A DNA stretch of 64,000 nucleotides from positions 135,543 to 199,542 of the forward strand of contig JBJETR010000072.1 of NCBI GenBank assembly GCA_051883415.1, read 5' to 3'. The stretch's first letter is position 1. Every line of letters begins with the position of its first letter. The translations under genes were made by a program, and so were the position numbers. The DNA comes from HGM11368 sp051883415. Its GTDB lineage: Bacteria > Bacillota > Clostridia > Christensenellales > UBA3700. This document shows, in pieces, positions 24,023-32,193 of this stretch. The notes beneath the pieces were generated by a model. That model ran no database searches. It saw only the letters and a list, made by a program, of their open reading frames with translations, and was not told where the DNA came from.

Positions 24023-25942
24023 TTACACGTCGAGTTCTTCGACAAGGTTTGCGTTTTCTTCGATAAACGCTCTTCTCCTCTCGGGTTCGTCACCCATAAG
24101 CAACGAAAATACGTCGTCTGCACGCTCTGCGTCTTCCATAGTCACCTTGATGAGAGTTCGGGTTTCCGGATCCATAGTCGTCTCCCAAAGCTGTTCTTTG
24201 TCCATCTCGCCAAGACCTTTGTAACGTTGAATTTCGCCCTTCTTGTCAATACTCTTGAGATATTCGAGGTATTCGTCTCTCTCTTGGTCGCTGTAGCAAT
24301 ATTTCTCTATCTTAGAGCCCTTCTGGGTAATCTTGTATAGAGGTGGCTTAGCGATATACACGTGACCTTGCTCGATGACCGGCTTCATAAATCTAAAGAA
24401 GAAGGTGAGGAGCAATATTCTGATATGGCTTCCGTCCACGTCGGCATCGGTCATACAAATTATACGGTCGTATTTGAGTTTGGACACGTCGCATTCTTCG
24501 TTGATACCGCAACCGAAGGTGGTAATCATATTTTTGATTTCTTCGCTCTCGAGAACCCTATGCAGTCTTGCCTTCTCCACGTTGAGTATCTTACCTCTGA
24601 GCGGCAAAATAGCTTGGAATCTTCTATCTCTACCCGTCTTGGCGGTTCCGCCTGCGCTATCGCCCTCTACGAGGTAAATCTCGCACTTGCGTGGGTCCTT
24701 GTCGGAGCAGTCGGCGAGTTTTCCGGGGAGAGTAGTCGATTCGAGCACCGACTTTCTACGAGTCAAATCTCTTGCGTTTCTGGCTGCATCACGTGCTTTT
24801 TTGGCGTTGATAGCCTTGGATATAATCTCTCTTGCGTCCTTTGGATTTTCTTCCAAAAATTCGCCGAATTTTTCACCGAAAGCCTTGGCAACAACACCAC
24901 GCATAAAGCTGTTTCCTAGTTTGCCTTTGGTCTGTCCCTCAAATTGTGGATCAACGAGCTTGACGCTAACGACAGCCACGAGTCCTTCTCTGCAATCTTC
25001 GCCGCTGAGTTTTTCTTCGTTCTTGAGAAGCTTGAGAGTCGTACCGTAGTCGTTGAAGAGCTTGGTGAGCGTAGTCTTGAAGCCCTCTAGGTGCGTACCG
25101 CCCTCGTGGGTGTTGATATTGTTGGCGTAACTATATATTGTTTCGGAATAGCCGTTGTTGTATTGCATTGCAATCTCAACTTGGTAATCGTCGCTGATAG
25201 ATTGGATATATAGAGGTTTCTCGAGCAAACCGCCCTTGCTATTGAGTTGCTCTACGTATTCTACGATACCTCCCTCGTAGAAGAAAGACTCCGACTGTTC
25301 TCTGAGCGGTCTGCTGTCCTTGAGGTTGATACGCAATCCTTTGTTGAGGAATGCCAGTTCTTGCAATCTATGTTTGAGCGTGTCGTATTGGAAATCCAAC
25401 GTCTCGAAGATTTCGCCGTCGGGATAGAAGACTACTTTGGTACCGTGGCGTTGCGTTTCGCCTACTCTTGCAAGCGGTCTTTGTGCCACGCCTCTATTGA
25501 AAGTCATCTTGTACAGTCCGCCGTTTTGAGCAACCTCCACTTCGAGCCACTCGCTTAGAGCGTTGACGCAAGACACGCCTACACCGTGCAAACCGCCCGA
25601 AAATTTGTATCCTCCGCCACCAAACTTACCGCCTGCGTGCAACTTGGTGAGTACGACTTCTACTGCGCTCTTGCCTTCCTTTTCGATGATACCCGTAGGT
25701 ATACCACGTCCGTTGTCTTGTACCGATACGGCACCGTCGGACGTAATCTCAATGTCCACCGTGTCACAAAAGCCCGCCATAGCTTCGTCTATGGCGTTGT
25801 CCACGACCTCGTAAACCAAGTGATGTAAGCCTCTCTCGTCAGTCGAGCCGATGTACATGCCGGGACGCTTTCTGACAGGTTCCAAGCCCTCGAGCACTTG
25901 AATATCGTTTTGGGTATAACGACTATTTTTTACTTCGCCCAT
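24023..25942 (-). CDS. gyrB: DNA gyrase subunit B
   Basis: A 639-residue ATPase subunit of gyrase. GHKL ATP-binding motifs are EVVDNAIDEAMAG, VQDNGRGIPTG and GGLHGVGVSCVNAL; the TOPRIM motifs are VEGDSAGGTAKTGRDR and MTDADVDGSHIR, and the C-terminus carries QRYKGLGEMDKEQLWETTMDP. First gene of the gyrBA operon. Its leader contains an 18-bp alternating purine-pyrimidine tract and its -10 element overlaps a PerR-box-like palindrome. Confidence 0.97.
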   Translation of the reverse strand: MGEVKNSRYTQNDIQVLEGLEPVRKRPGMYIGSTDERGLHHLVYEVVDNAIDEAMAGFCDTVDIEITSDGAVSVQDNGRGIPTGIIEKEGKSAVEVVLTKLHAGGKFGGGGYKFSGGLHGVGVSCVNALSEWLEVEVAQNGGLYKMTFNRGVAQRPLARVGETQRHGTKVVFYPDGEIFETLDFQYDTLKHRLQELAFLNKGLRINLKDSRPLREQSESFFYEGGIVEYVEQLNSKGGLLEKPLYIQSISDDYQVEIAMQYNNGYSETIYSYANNINTHEGGTHLEGFKTTLTKLFNDYGTTLKLLKNEEKLSGEDCREGLVAVVSVKLVDPQFEGQTKGKLGNSFMRGVVAKAFGEKFGEFLEENPKDAREIISKAINAKKARDAARNARDLTRRKSVLESTTLPGKLADCSDKDPRKCEIYLVEGDSAGGTAKTGRDRRFQAILPLRGKILNVEKARLHRVLESEEIKNMITTFGCGINEECDVSKLKYDRIICMTDADVDGSHIRILLLTFFFRFMKPVIEQGHVYIAKPPLYKITQKGSKIEKYCYSDQERDEYLEYLKSIDKKGEIQRYKGLGEMDKEQLWETTMDPETRTLIKVTMEDAERADDVFSLLMGDEPERRRAFIEENANLVEELDV

Positions 25943-25954
25943 ACTTTCTCCTTA

Positions 25955-25972
25955 TGCGCACGCGTGCGTGCG
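25955..25972. other. Alternating purine-pyrimidine (Z-prone) tract in the gyrB leader
   Basis: Eighteen consecutive alternating pyrimidine/purine bases, TGCGCACGCGTGCGTGCG, strikingly GC-rich in an AT-rich leader. It lies between the expected gyrB start point and its SD. Confidence 0.7.
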
Positions 25973-25984
25973 AGTATTATAATA

Positions 25985-25999
25985 TTATAATTATTATAA
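25985..25999. promoter_or_regulatory. PerR-box-like palindrome between gyrB and rubrerythrin
   Basis: TTATAATTATTATAA matches the B. subtilis Per box (TTATAATNATTATAA) at every defined position. It overlaps the gyrB -10 element and lies 108 bp upstream of the rubrerythrin promoter. The AT-rich setting makes chance resemblance possible. Confidence 0.45.
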
Positions 26000-26021
26000 C
26001 ACCGTCCCAAAAAAATAGCAA
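25993..26021 (-). promoter_or_regulatory. Promoter for gyrBA
   Basis: Minus-strand TTGCTA (plus 26016-26021), 17-bp spacer, TATAAT (plus 25993-25998). Confidence 0.6.
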
Positions 26022-26106
26022 GGCTTTGCACCTAAATAACCTTGTTATAAGCATCTTTTTCTCATAGCTTTTTTTGCTAAATTTTGTCAAATTTTTTTGA
26101 GTGTTA

Positions 26107-26135
26107 TTGACAAAAAACTTGTACTGTGCTAAATT
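26107..26135 (+). promoter_or_regulatory. Promoter for rubrerythrin
   Basis: TTGACA (26107-26112), 17-bp spacer, TAAATT (26130-26135); followed by AAGGAGATATAATATG. Confidence 0.65.
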
Positions 26136-26161
26136 AAAAAAAACAATTAAGGAGATATAAT

Positions 26162-26698
26162 ATGCAACTAAAAGATAGCAAAACTATGCAAAATCTTATG
26201 ACCGCCTTTGCAGGCGAGTCTCAAGCCCGCAACAAATATACCTACTTTGCTTCCAAAGCAAAAAAGGAAGGCTACGTTCAAATAGCCTCTCTCTTTGAAG
26301 AGACCGCCAACAACGAAAAAGAACACGCAAAAATGTGGTTCAAACTCATCAACGGCGGCATCGGCTCTACCGCAGACAACCTCAAAGCGGCTGCCGAGGG
26401 CGAAAACTACGAATGGACGGACATGTATGATACCTTTGCCAAAGAAGCTAGAGAAGAAGGCTTTGAAGAAATTGCCAAAATGTTCGAAGGCGTAGCAAAA
26501 ATAGAGAAAGAACACGAAGAAAGATACATGGCTCTTCTCAACAACTTGCAAAACGGCAAAGTATTCGCCAAAGACGAAGAAGTAGAATGGCATTGTGCTA
26601 ACTGCGGACACGTTCATTACGGCAAGACCGCTCCCGAAGTTTGCCCTGTATGCGCTCATCCGCAAGCTTACTTCCAAGTTAGAGCAAAAAACTTTTAA
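26162..26698 (+). CDS. rbr: Rubrerythrin
   Basis: A 178-residue non-haem iron peroxidase that reduces hydrogen peroxide in anaerobes. The N-terminal ferritin-like four-helix bundle has the di-iron ligands in FAGESQARNKY, EETANNEKEHAK and EGVAKIEKEHEERY; the C-terminal rubredoxin domain has WHCANCGHVHYG and APEVCPVCAHPQAYF, giving the two CX2C iron pairs. Typical length and domain order. It stands divergent from gyrB behind its own promoter. Confidence 0.96.
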   Translation: MQLKDSKTMQNLMTAFAGESQARNKYTYFASKAKKEGYVQIASLFEETANNEKEHAKMWFKLINGGIGSTADNLKAAAEGENYEWTDMYDTFAKEAREEGFEEIAKMFEGVAKIEKEHEERYMALLNNLQNGKVFAKDEEVEWHCANCGHVHYGKTAPEVCPVCAHPQAYFQVRAKNF

Positions 26699-26713
26699 TC
26701 AAAACTAACAACC

Positions 26714-26747
26714 AAAAATCGCATCTTAGGATAGATGCGATTTTTTT
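26714..26747. terminator. Bidirectional terminator after rubrerythrin
   Basis: Perfect 13-bp stem AAAAATCGCATCT/AGATGCGATTTTT with T-run; serves convergent rbr and AEC transporter genes. Confidence 0.87.
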
Positions 26748-26784
26748 ATTTTTTGCCGATAAGTATTGACTTTTTTATATTTTT

Positions 26785-27720
26785 CTACTGCAACGCCGTC
26801 AAGATTAGCGTCATCATCGGAATGGTGATTATCGACGACGTAGTGCCAAGCAAAACGAGGTTGGCGGCAGTCTCTTGCCCTTCGCCGAGCATCTCGGCAA
26901 AATTGAGCACTACGCTGGCAACGGGGGTGCATGCAAGGATAAACATCGTCTCTTTGAAGTACGTCGGCAAAGGCAAAAACCACACGAGCAATAATGCGAT
27001 AAGTCCAAACGCCACTTGCTTAAATATCACCACAACGTACTGCATAGGACGACAAAATACCGACCTCGGACTGTTGACGGCAAGGCGCATACCCATGATG
27101 AGCATACATAGAGGAGTCGTCATCTTGCCAAGCAAAGTAATCATAGAATCCAACTGTGCGGGCATCTTGGCACCCGTAAAGAATAACGGCAAGCCTATTA
27201 TCAAACCCACGGTAGCGGGGTTGAAAATCGCCTTTTTGATTGATACGTACTTTTTGTCACGAGTGATGATAGCCGAAGCAAAAGTCCAACCAAGCAAGTT
27301 CATACCTATCAAGAAAGCCGTCGAATACACGAGCACTTCGGGGTTATCGGGGAAGATACTCTCCAAGAGCGGCACGCCCAAAAAGCCCACGTTACCGAAA
27401 GCCACGGCTACGTTGGATATTCTCACAGCCACATTGTCTTGCTTTTTTCTAAAAATAAGATAGTACACGCCCAGCACGACAGCTTGCAAAACAAAAGTCA
27501 GAGCAAGGAATATCATCATTCTTGCAAAGACATCGGGGCTGTACTCCACCCTTGTCAAAGAATATATGGTAAGACAAGGTTGGCACACGTACATCAAAAT
27601 TACCGCAAACGCCGAAATGGCTTGAGGTTTGATTATCCCCGTCTTGACTGTAACAAAGCCGGGTATTGCGTAGGCAAGCATTATGCCAACCGTTGTCAAA
27701 GTTATCAAAAACAGTTCCAT
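26785..27720 (-). CDS. AEC-family (auxin efflux carrier type) transporter
   Basis: About 311 residues with ten predicted membrane segments arranged as two inverted five-helix repeats. AVAFGNVGFLGVPLLESIFP and PVASVVLNFAEMLGEG carry the polar break typical of the AEC/BASS fold. Members export or take up organic acids such as malate; substrate unknown here. The ATG at 27720 is preferred, because an in-frame GTG 24 nt upstream overlaps the -10 box; no SD precedes 27720. Confidence 0.85.
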   Translation of the reverse strand: MELFLITLTTVGIMLAYAIPGFVTVKTGIIKPQAISAFAVILMYVCQPCLTIYSLTRVEYSPDVFARMMIFLALTFVLQAVVLGVYYLIFRKKQDNVAVRISNVAVAFGNVGFLGVPLLESIFPDNPEVLVYSTAFLIGMNLLGWTFASAIITRDKKYVSIKKAIFNPATVGLIIGLPLFFTGAKMPAQLDSMITLLGKMTTPLCMLIMGMRLAVNSPRSVFCRPMQYVVVIFKQVAFGLIALLLVWFLPLPTYFKETMFILACTPVASVVLNFAEMLGEGQETAANLVLLGTTSSIITIPMMTLILTALQ

Positions 27721-27731
27721 AAATCTATTAC

Positions 27732-27760
27732 ATATTACTCTCACATGGTATTATTGTCAA
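27732..27760 (-). promoter_or_regulatory. Promoter for the AEC transporter, near-leaderless
   Basis: Minus-strand TTGACA (plus 27755-27760), 17-bp spacer, TAATAT (plus 27732-27737). Eleven nucleotides separate the -10 from the ATG, leaving a leader of about 4-6 nt and no SD. Confidence 0.62.
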
Positions 27761-27814
27761 CAAATACGTCTTATTATTCTCGCATATTTTTGCTTTATTT
27801 TTAATGATTTTCAG

Positions 27815-27849
27815 CAAAAAGACACGCCGTTTTAGCAGCGTGCCTTTTG
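27815..27849 (-). terminator. Terminator of the NSS transporter
   Basis: Stem AAAAG-(A/G)CACGC paired with GCGTG-CTTTT around a 10-nt loop, T-run on the minus strand. Confidence 0.75.
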
Positions 27850-27872
27850 TATTTTTTGATGCTATTTAGCAA

Positions 27873-29582
27873 TTATTGAGCGTCGGTATCGTTTGGCGTT
27901 TCTTCCGCCACAACGGCGTTCTCCCCGCTTGGAGTTTCTTCTGCAACCGAGTTGAGAACCATAGCCTCTGCCTTACTCTCCTCAACGCCCTCGTTGACGA
28001 GTTCTTCTATCTCCTCGTCGTGCATATCGTCCCAACCCTTGTAGTCGTTTTCGAGCATAGCAAACTTTTTGCTATGATTGGTAAGAATTTGCATAACGAT
28101 ACCTACCACAAAGACTGCGATAAATACGAGCCAGCCTGCAATCACTTGTGTCCAAATAGGATAATCGCCGTATCCTCCGCCTTCTCCGCCGTAGCTCTTG
28201 ATTGTATCAATGAGGTTCCATATAAACAATCCGCCGAGAAGCAAAGGCGCAACGATTTTGATTATCCAATCGTATCCGCTCTTGATTTTGATAGTCGTTG
28301 CGGTACGATTGAGCTCATCTCTGACTTTGCTCGTCTTGAAGAACCAACCAACCACGATACATTCTATAATGCCTACGAGTATCAAGCTAAAAGAGTTAGC
28401 CCATTTGTCTACTATATCGAGCCACTCCAATCCTCCCTTGGTGATGTATATGACCGACACCAACGCTGCACAAAGACAAGTCGTCAGACGAGTCTTGCGA
28501 GGATCGAGCTTGAACTTATCGCTGATAGACGTTGCAACGCCTTCTACGATTGAGAACGCACTGTCGATGGCTAGCGTCAACAACGTCATATAGAACAAGA
28601 ATGCAATAAAGCTATTGAAAGCCGCACTATTAGACAACATAACCATAGCTTGCGGATATACCACGAATGCAGTACCTATACCGCCCGACGGCTTAGCAAG
28701 GTAACTCTCGAGCATTCCCGTACCGCTGAGGGTAGTGAACAAAACTATGCCCGCAAGTACGCTGATTGCCATGTCGCTGACTGCAATTATCAAGGTATCC
28801 TTGACGATATCGCTCTTTTTGTTGACGAAAGAGCCGTATGCAATCATGATAGCCATCATTATAGACAGGCTATAGAATACTTGTCCGAAAGCATCTATCC
28901 AAAGACCACTGTTGCCGAGTTTGCTAAAGTCGGGAATAAAGAACTGCTTGAGTCCCGCGCCCGATGCATTGCCAAAATCTTTGACCATACCGTTGATAGC
29001 CAAAACTATCAACAAAACCACCGGAATGATAACGGTAAAAGGTACGACTTTACCTGCGCTATGAGCGCCTTTACGTATACACAAATATATCGCTATCCAA
29101 GCAATAATCAACGCCACGAAAAGTCCGCCGGGGATATCGAAAGCGCCCGCTCCGCTAGAGATTGGTTGATATTGCAGAGCTTCTCCGAAGAAGATACCGC
29201 CCGCCTCTTGCGAAGTGAGTCCGCCAAGCTTGAACGACTTGACAATCATCACCAAAATCCACGCCAATACTACTGCGTAATACGTCACTATAACGAATGC
29301 GTTGGCAACTGCCGCCCAACCTACGAATTCAGCCTTTTTATTAAGACCTCTGAATGCACCGGGTGCGCCGTGTTGCATCTTACGTCCGATAGAAATCTCC
29401 ATCATAAGAAGTGGCCAGCCGAGGATAAACATTGCCAAGATATATACCAACAAAAAGGTTCCGCCGCCGTGCATAGCCGCCAAACCCGGAAATCTCCATG
29501 CGTTTCCAAGACCTACCGCCGAGCCGATAGCCGCAAAAATAAACGTAGCACGACTCGCCCAAGAATCTCTCTTTTTAGACAT
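27873..29582 (-). CDS. Sodium-dependent transporter, NSS (SNF) family
   Basis: A 569-residue secondary transporter with about 11-12 membrane helices. The first helix has the Na+/substrate signature IGSAVGLGNAWRFPGLAA, and PWLLMMEI-like GWPLLMMEISIGRK follows as in bacterial neurotransmitter:sodium symporters such as MhsT/LeuT. These take up amino acids with Na+. The C-terminal 60 residues are acidic and hydrophilic, beyond the transporter core. Promoter and terminator flank it. Confidence 0.92.
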   Translation of the reverse strand: MSKKRDSWASRATFIFAAIGSAVGLGNAWRFPGLAAMHGGGTFLLVYILAMFILGWPLLMMEISIGRKMQHGAPGAFRGLNKKAEFVGWAAVANAFVIVTYYAVVLAWILVMIVKSFKLGGLTSQEAGGIFFGEALQYQPISSGAGAFDIPGGLFVALIIAWIAIYLCIRKGAHSAGKVVPFTVIIPVVLLIVLAINGMVKDFGNASGAGLKQFFIPDFSKLGNSGLWIDAFGQVFYSLSIMMAIMIAYGSFVNKKSDIVKDTLIIAVSDMAISVLAGIVLFTTLSGTGMLESYLAKPSGGIGTAFVVYPQAMVMLSNSAAFNSFIAFLFYMTLLTLAIDSAFSIVEGVATSISDKFKLDPRKTRLTTCLCAALVSVIYITKGGLEWLDIVDKWANSFSLILVGIIECIVVGWFFKTSKVRDELNRTATTIKIKSGYDWIIKIVAPLLLGGLFIWNLIDTIKSYGGEGGGYGDYPIWTQVIAGWLVFIAVFVVGIVMQILTNHSKKFAMLENDYKGWDDMHDEEIEELVNEGVEESKAEAMVLNSVAEETPSGENAVVAEETPNDTDAQ

Positions 29583-29612
29583 AATTCCTCCAAACTTAAG
29601 AATAATATATTG

Positions 29613-29641
29613 ATTATAGCATACCAGACAAAATTTTTCAA
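29613..29641 (-). promoter_or_regulatory. Promoter for the NSS transporter
   Basis: Minus-strand TTGAAA (plus 29636-29641), 17-bp spacer, TATAAT (plus 29613-29618); SD GGAGG before the gene. Confidence 0.7.
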
Positions 29642-29778
29642 ATATTTTACATATTTATTTATCTCTTTAACTCAATAAATAGCTTTGGCAACAATTTGCT
29701 AGTAATTATGATGTAAGTCGATAGCGGGTGCATTTTGCTAATCAACGACTTACTTTGTATTACGTTGCCATAAAACGC

Positions 29779-29809
29779 AAAAAAGCACCGACGGATAATC
29801 CGTCGGTGC
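29779..29809 (-). terminator. Terminator of the lipoprotein gene
   Basis: Perfect 11-bp GC-rich stem GCACCGACGGA/TCCGTCGGTGC, TAA loop, TTTTTT on the minus strand. Confidence 0.9.
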
Positions 29810-29826
29810 CAGCTATTGTACCGATA

Positions 29827-31257
29827 TTATTCTGCAGGGTTAGCCTTGATATAGGATTCTTTGTCGGCTTCGGTCATAAACTTAGGCAGCAATCCGTCTT
29901 TGGTTTCGGTGCTCTCCTCGTATCCGCTGACAATCTTTCCTTCGGCTTTGTTTTCAACGCCCTCAGTCACACTATAAGTCGTGTAGTCGAGTCTATATAG
30001 ATAATTGTAGTTGTTGCCGTCGATATAATAGACAAAGTTAGCTAGTTTGACAGGTTTAAGCCAAGAAGTCGAAAGGTTTTGCTCACTAATTTTCTCCTCG
30101 CTTGGCACATCTGCCTTATAATTCATTCTCATAAGCACGTTGGATATCACGTAATATACGTAGTCACCTTCGAAGAATAGTACCGTAGGAGCAGAAGAAA
30201 GAGTAATCTCCTTGTCCACGTCGTTGACGTTGGCTTGTTCGGATATCGGCTTGTAAAGCTTGACTGTGGCAGAAGAAACGTCAAGTATACCGTTTTCAAA
30301 TCCAACAGGTACGAAGTTGCTTACGGAAGATACCGCATATTTCTTTTCCAAAGTCTTGTCAACAGCGGTGAGGCTATCAAACTTGTATCCGTACGTGCCT
30401 ACCGCAGATGCCGTGTCGTTGTCGGTCTTAGAATAATACAAAACCTTCTCATCCTTATCATATTTGATAAGCGAGATGCTCTTTTGCTCTTTGAGAGTTG
30501 GCGTTTCACCCGAAGCATAGGTAGTGTCGCCAATGATTTTGATAGGTTCGGAGTTGCCGTCCAAAGCCCAAACCTCGTTGTTGTTGAGCGTCTTGTTTTC
30601 GCTGGCTTTGGTATAGAAGACGATATTGCTTTGAGCGGTAAAGAGCGAGCCCGTCACGTCAGAAGCAATCACGCTTTCTTTGCCTATCTTCTTGTCGGTG
30701 TACTCAACCTTCTTTAGGTCGGTGCCGTCCACGTAAATGAGCGCAGTTGCGGTAAAGGTAAACTTGACGGACGTACCTTCGATAATTGCTATCGATTGGG
30801 TTTTGCTACCGTCGAGCTTGCTGCGCATATATTCGAGGCTGCTCGTCAACACGTTGCCGTATTTGTCGGTTTGGGTACTTGGTGAGCAATAGTAGAGCCA
30901 CTCGCCGAAGATATAAATGCCCGCTTGATTGTTAGCGGTATAGTAGGTCTTAGGTACGACTACCGCCGTATCGCTCAAGGTGCCGTCAGAGTTGATTTTG
31001 CTCTTCATAATGCTACCCTTGACGCTTGCTTTGCCGAAATGGTTATCCTCAGGTTTAGTTATGTTGGCGGTATCGTCCATGCCGTTGACGTAATAGAGAT
31101 AATCGCCTTGTTTAACGACCATAGCGCCGTTGTTTTCTACTTCTCCCGTCGTAATAGGGCCGATAGGTCCCCACTTAAAATTTTGACAGCCAACCAAAGC
31201 AAGAGCTATCGTTGCCACCATCAAAACTATCAAAATCGACTTGGTAAACTTTGTCAT
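29827..31257 (-). CDS. Lipoprotein with beta-propeller-like repeats
   Basis: A 476-residue secreted lipoprotein. The signal peptide ends in the lipobox ALVGC (Cys about residue 24). The mature part repeats a pattern of KQGDYLYYVNG, FGEWLYYCSP, EGDYVYYVISN and LANFVYYIDGNN, i.e. hydrophobic-D-x-hydrophobic-YY units like those of DUF5050-type propellers. No catalytic motif is apparent; it may bind a surface ligand. A promoter and a terminator flank it, so it is a single-gene unit. Confidence 0.75.
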   Translation of the reverse strand: MTKFTKSILIVLMVATIALALVGCQNFKWGPIGPITTGEVENNGAMVVKQGDYLYYVNGMDDTANITKPEDNHFGKASVKGSIMKSKINSDGTLSDTAVVVPKTYYTANNQAGIYIFGEWLYYCSPSTQTDKYGNVLTSSLEYMRSKLDGSKTQSIAIIEGTSVKFTFTATALIYVDGTDLKKVEYTDKKIGKESVIASDVTGSLFTAQSNIVFYTKASENKTLNNNEVWALDGNSEPIKIIGDTTYASGETPTLKEQKSISLIKYDKDEKVLYYSKTDNDTASAVGTYGYKFDSLTAVDKTLEKKYAVSSVSNFVPVGFENGILDVSSATVKLYKPISEQANVNDVDKEITLSSAPTVLFFEGDYVYYVISNVLMRMNYKADVPSEEKISEQNLSTSWLKPVKLANFVYYIDGNNYNYLYRLDYTTYSVTEGVENKAEGKIVSGYEESTETKDGLLPKFMTEADKESYIKANPAE

Positions 31258-31296
31258 TCTATTCTCCCATAATAAGAATTGCTATATAATATAATA

Positions 31297-31325
31297 ATTA
31301 TAGTATAATAGTTGATATAAATCAA
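31297..31325 (-). promoter_or_regulatory. Promoter for the lipoprotein
   Basis: Minus-strand TTGATT (plus 31320-31325), 17-bp spacer, TATAAT (plus 31297-31302). Confidence 0.65.
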
Positions 31326-31445
31326 TAAATTTTTCGCAAAATTTCGCCTTGTAAGTTATTTTAACCATTTTTCTCGGCTATTAACAATTTGTAAGTCAAA
31401 TATAAGAGGCGATACTTTTGACTACGCTTAGGTTTAGTCACTCTT

Positions 31446-32120
31446 CTACGACTTATGCGACCAGTTGATAGGTTGCAAACCATGCAAAGCCAAAAAATCG
31501 TTGGCTTTAGAAAAGTGCTTACATTCCAAGAAGCCGTGATAAAAAGACAGTGGGCTTGGATGAACGGCTTTGAGTACGAGATGCTTTTTGTCGTCGATGA
31601 GCCTTGCCTTGGACTTGGCGTATCCGCCCCACAGCATAAATACTATCGGCGTGTCGTGAGCGTTGAGAAGCTCGATAATTCTGTCGGTAAATATATCCCA
31701 ACCGTATTGAGAATGCGACAACGGCTGACCTTTGCGAACACTGAGGTAGCTGTTGAGTAGCAATACGCCTTGTTCCGCCCACCCCGTCAAGTCGCCGTTG
31801 GAATCGGGCTTGATGCCCAAATCGTACTGCAACGCCTTGAAGATGTTGACTAGCGACGGTGGCAGTTTGGTCCCCTTTTCTACACTAAAACACAGTCCGT
31901 TGGCTTGTCCGTAGTCGTGGTATGGATCTTGACCGAGAATTACTACCTTGACCTTGTCGTAGGGGCACAAGTCCAATGCCCGAAATATTTTTTCTTTGGG
32001 TGGAAAACAAGTCGTCGTAGCGTAATCTTGCATTACCGACGCCCACAACCTAGGAAAATACTCTTTTTCTCCTTCGTATTTTAGCAGTTGTCTCCAACTT
32101 TCGTCTGCGATTTTTACCAT
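31446..32120 (-). CDS. ung: Uracil-DNA glycosylase, family 1
   Basis: A 224-residue base-excision repair enzyme removing uracil from DNA. The catalytic water-activating loop is VVILGQDPYHDYGQANG (Asp about residue 64), and the DNA-intercalation loop is HPSPLSFYHGF. LLNSYLSVRKGQPLSH matches the uracil-recognition region. Length is normal. There is no SD: the minus-strand -10 box is six nucleotides from the ATG, so the message is probably leaderless. Confidence 0.96.
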   Translation of the reverse strand: MVKIADESWRQLLKYEGEKEYFPRLWASVMQDYATTTCFPPKEKIFRALDLCPYDKVKVVILGQDPYHDYGQANGLCFSVEKGTKLPPSLVNIFKALQYDLGIKPDSNGDLTGWAEQGVLLLNSYLSVRKGQPLSHSQYGWDIFTDRIIELLNAHDTPIVFMLWGGYAKSKARLIDDKKHLVLKAVHPSPLSFYHGFLECKHFSKANDFLALHGLQPINWSHKS

Positions 32121-32126
32121 AGCAAC

Positions 32127-32155
32127 ATTATATTGCGGACGTGAGTTTTTGTCAA
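32127..32155 (-). promoter_or_regulatory. Promoter for ung, leaderless
   Basis: Perfect TTGACA (plus 32150-32155), 17-bp spacer, TATAAT (plus 32127-32132), then GTTGCT and the ATG, putting the transcription start on the initiation codon. Confidence 0.82.
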
Positions 32156-32158
32156 CGG

Positions 32159-32187
32159 TTGACTTTGCAATAGCTTTGATTTACAAT
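32159..32187 (+). promoter_or_regulatory. Promoter for the PHP phosphatase gene, leaderless
   Basis: TTGACT (32159-32164), 17-bp spacer, TACAAT (32182-32187), then GATATT and the ATG at 32194. Its -35 is separated from the ung -35 by only three bases. Confidence 0.78.
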
Positions 32188-32193
32188 GATATT

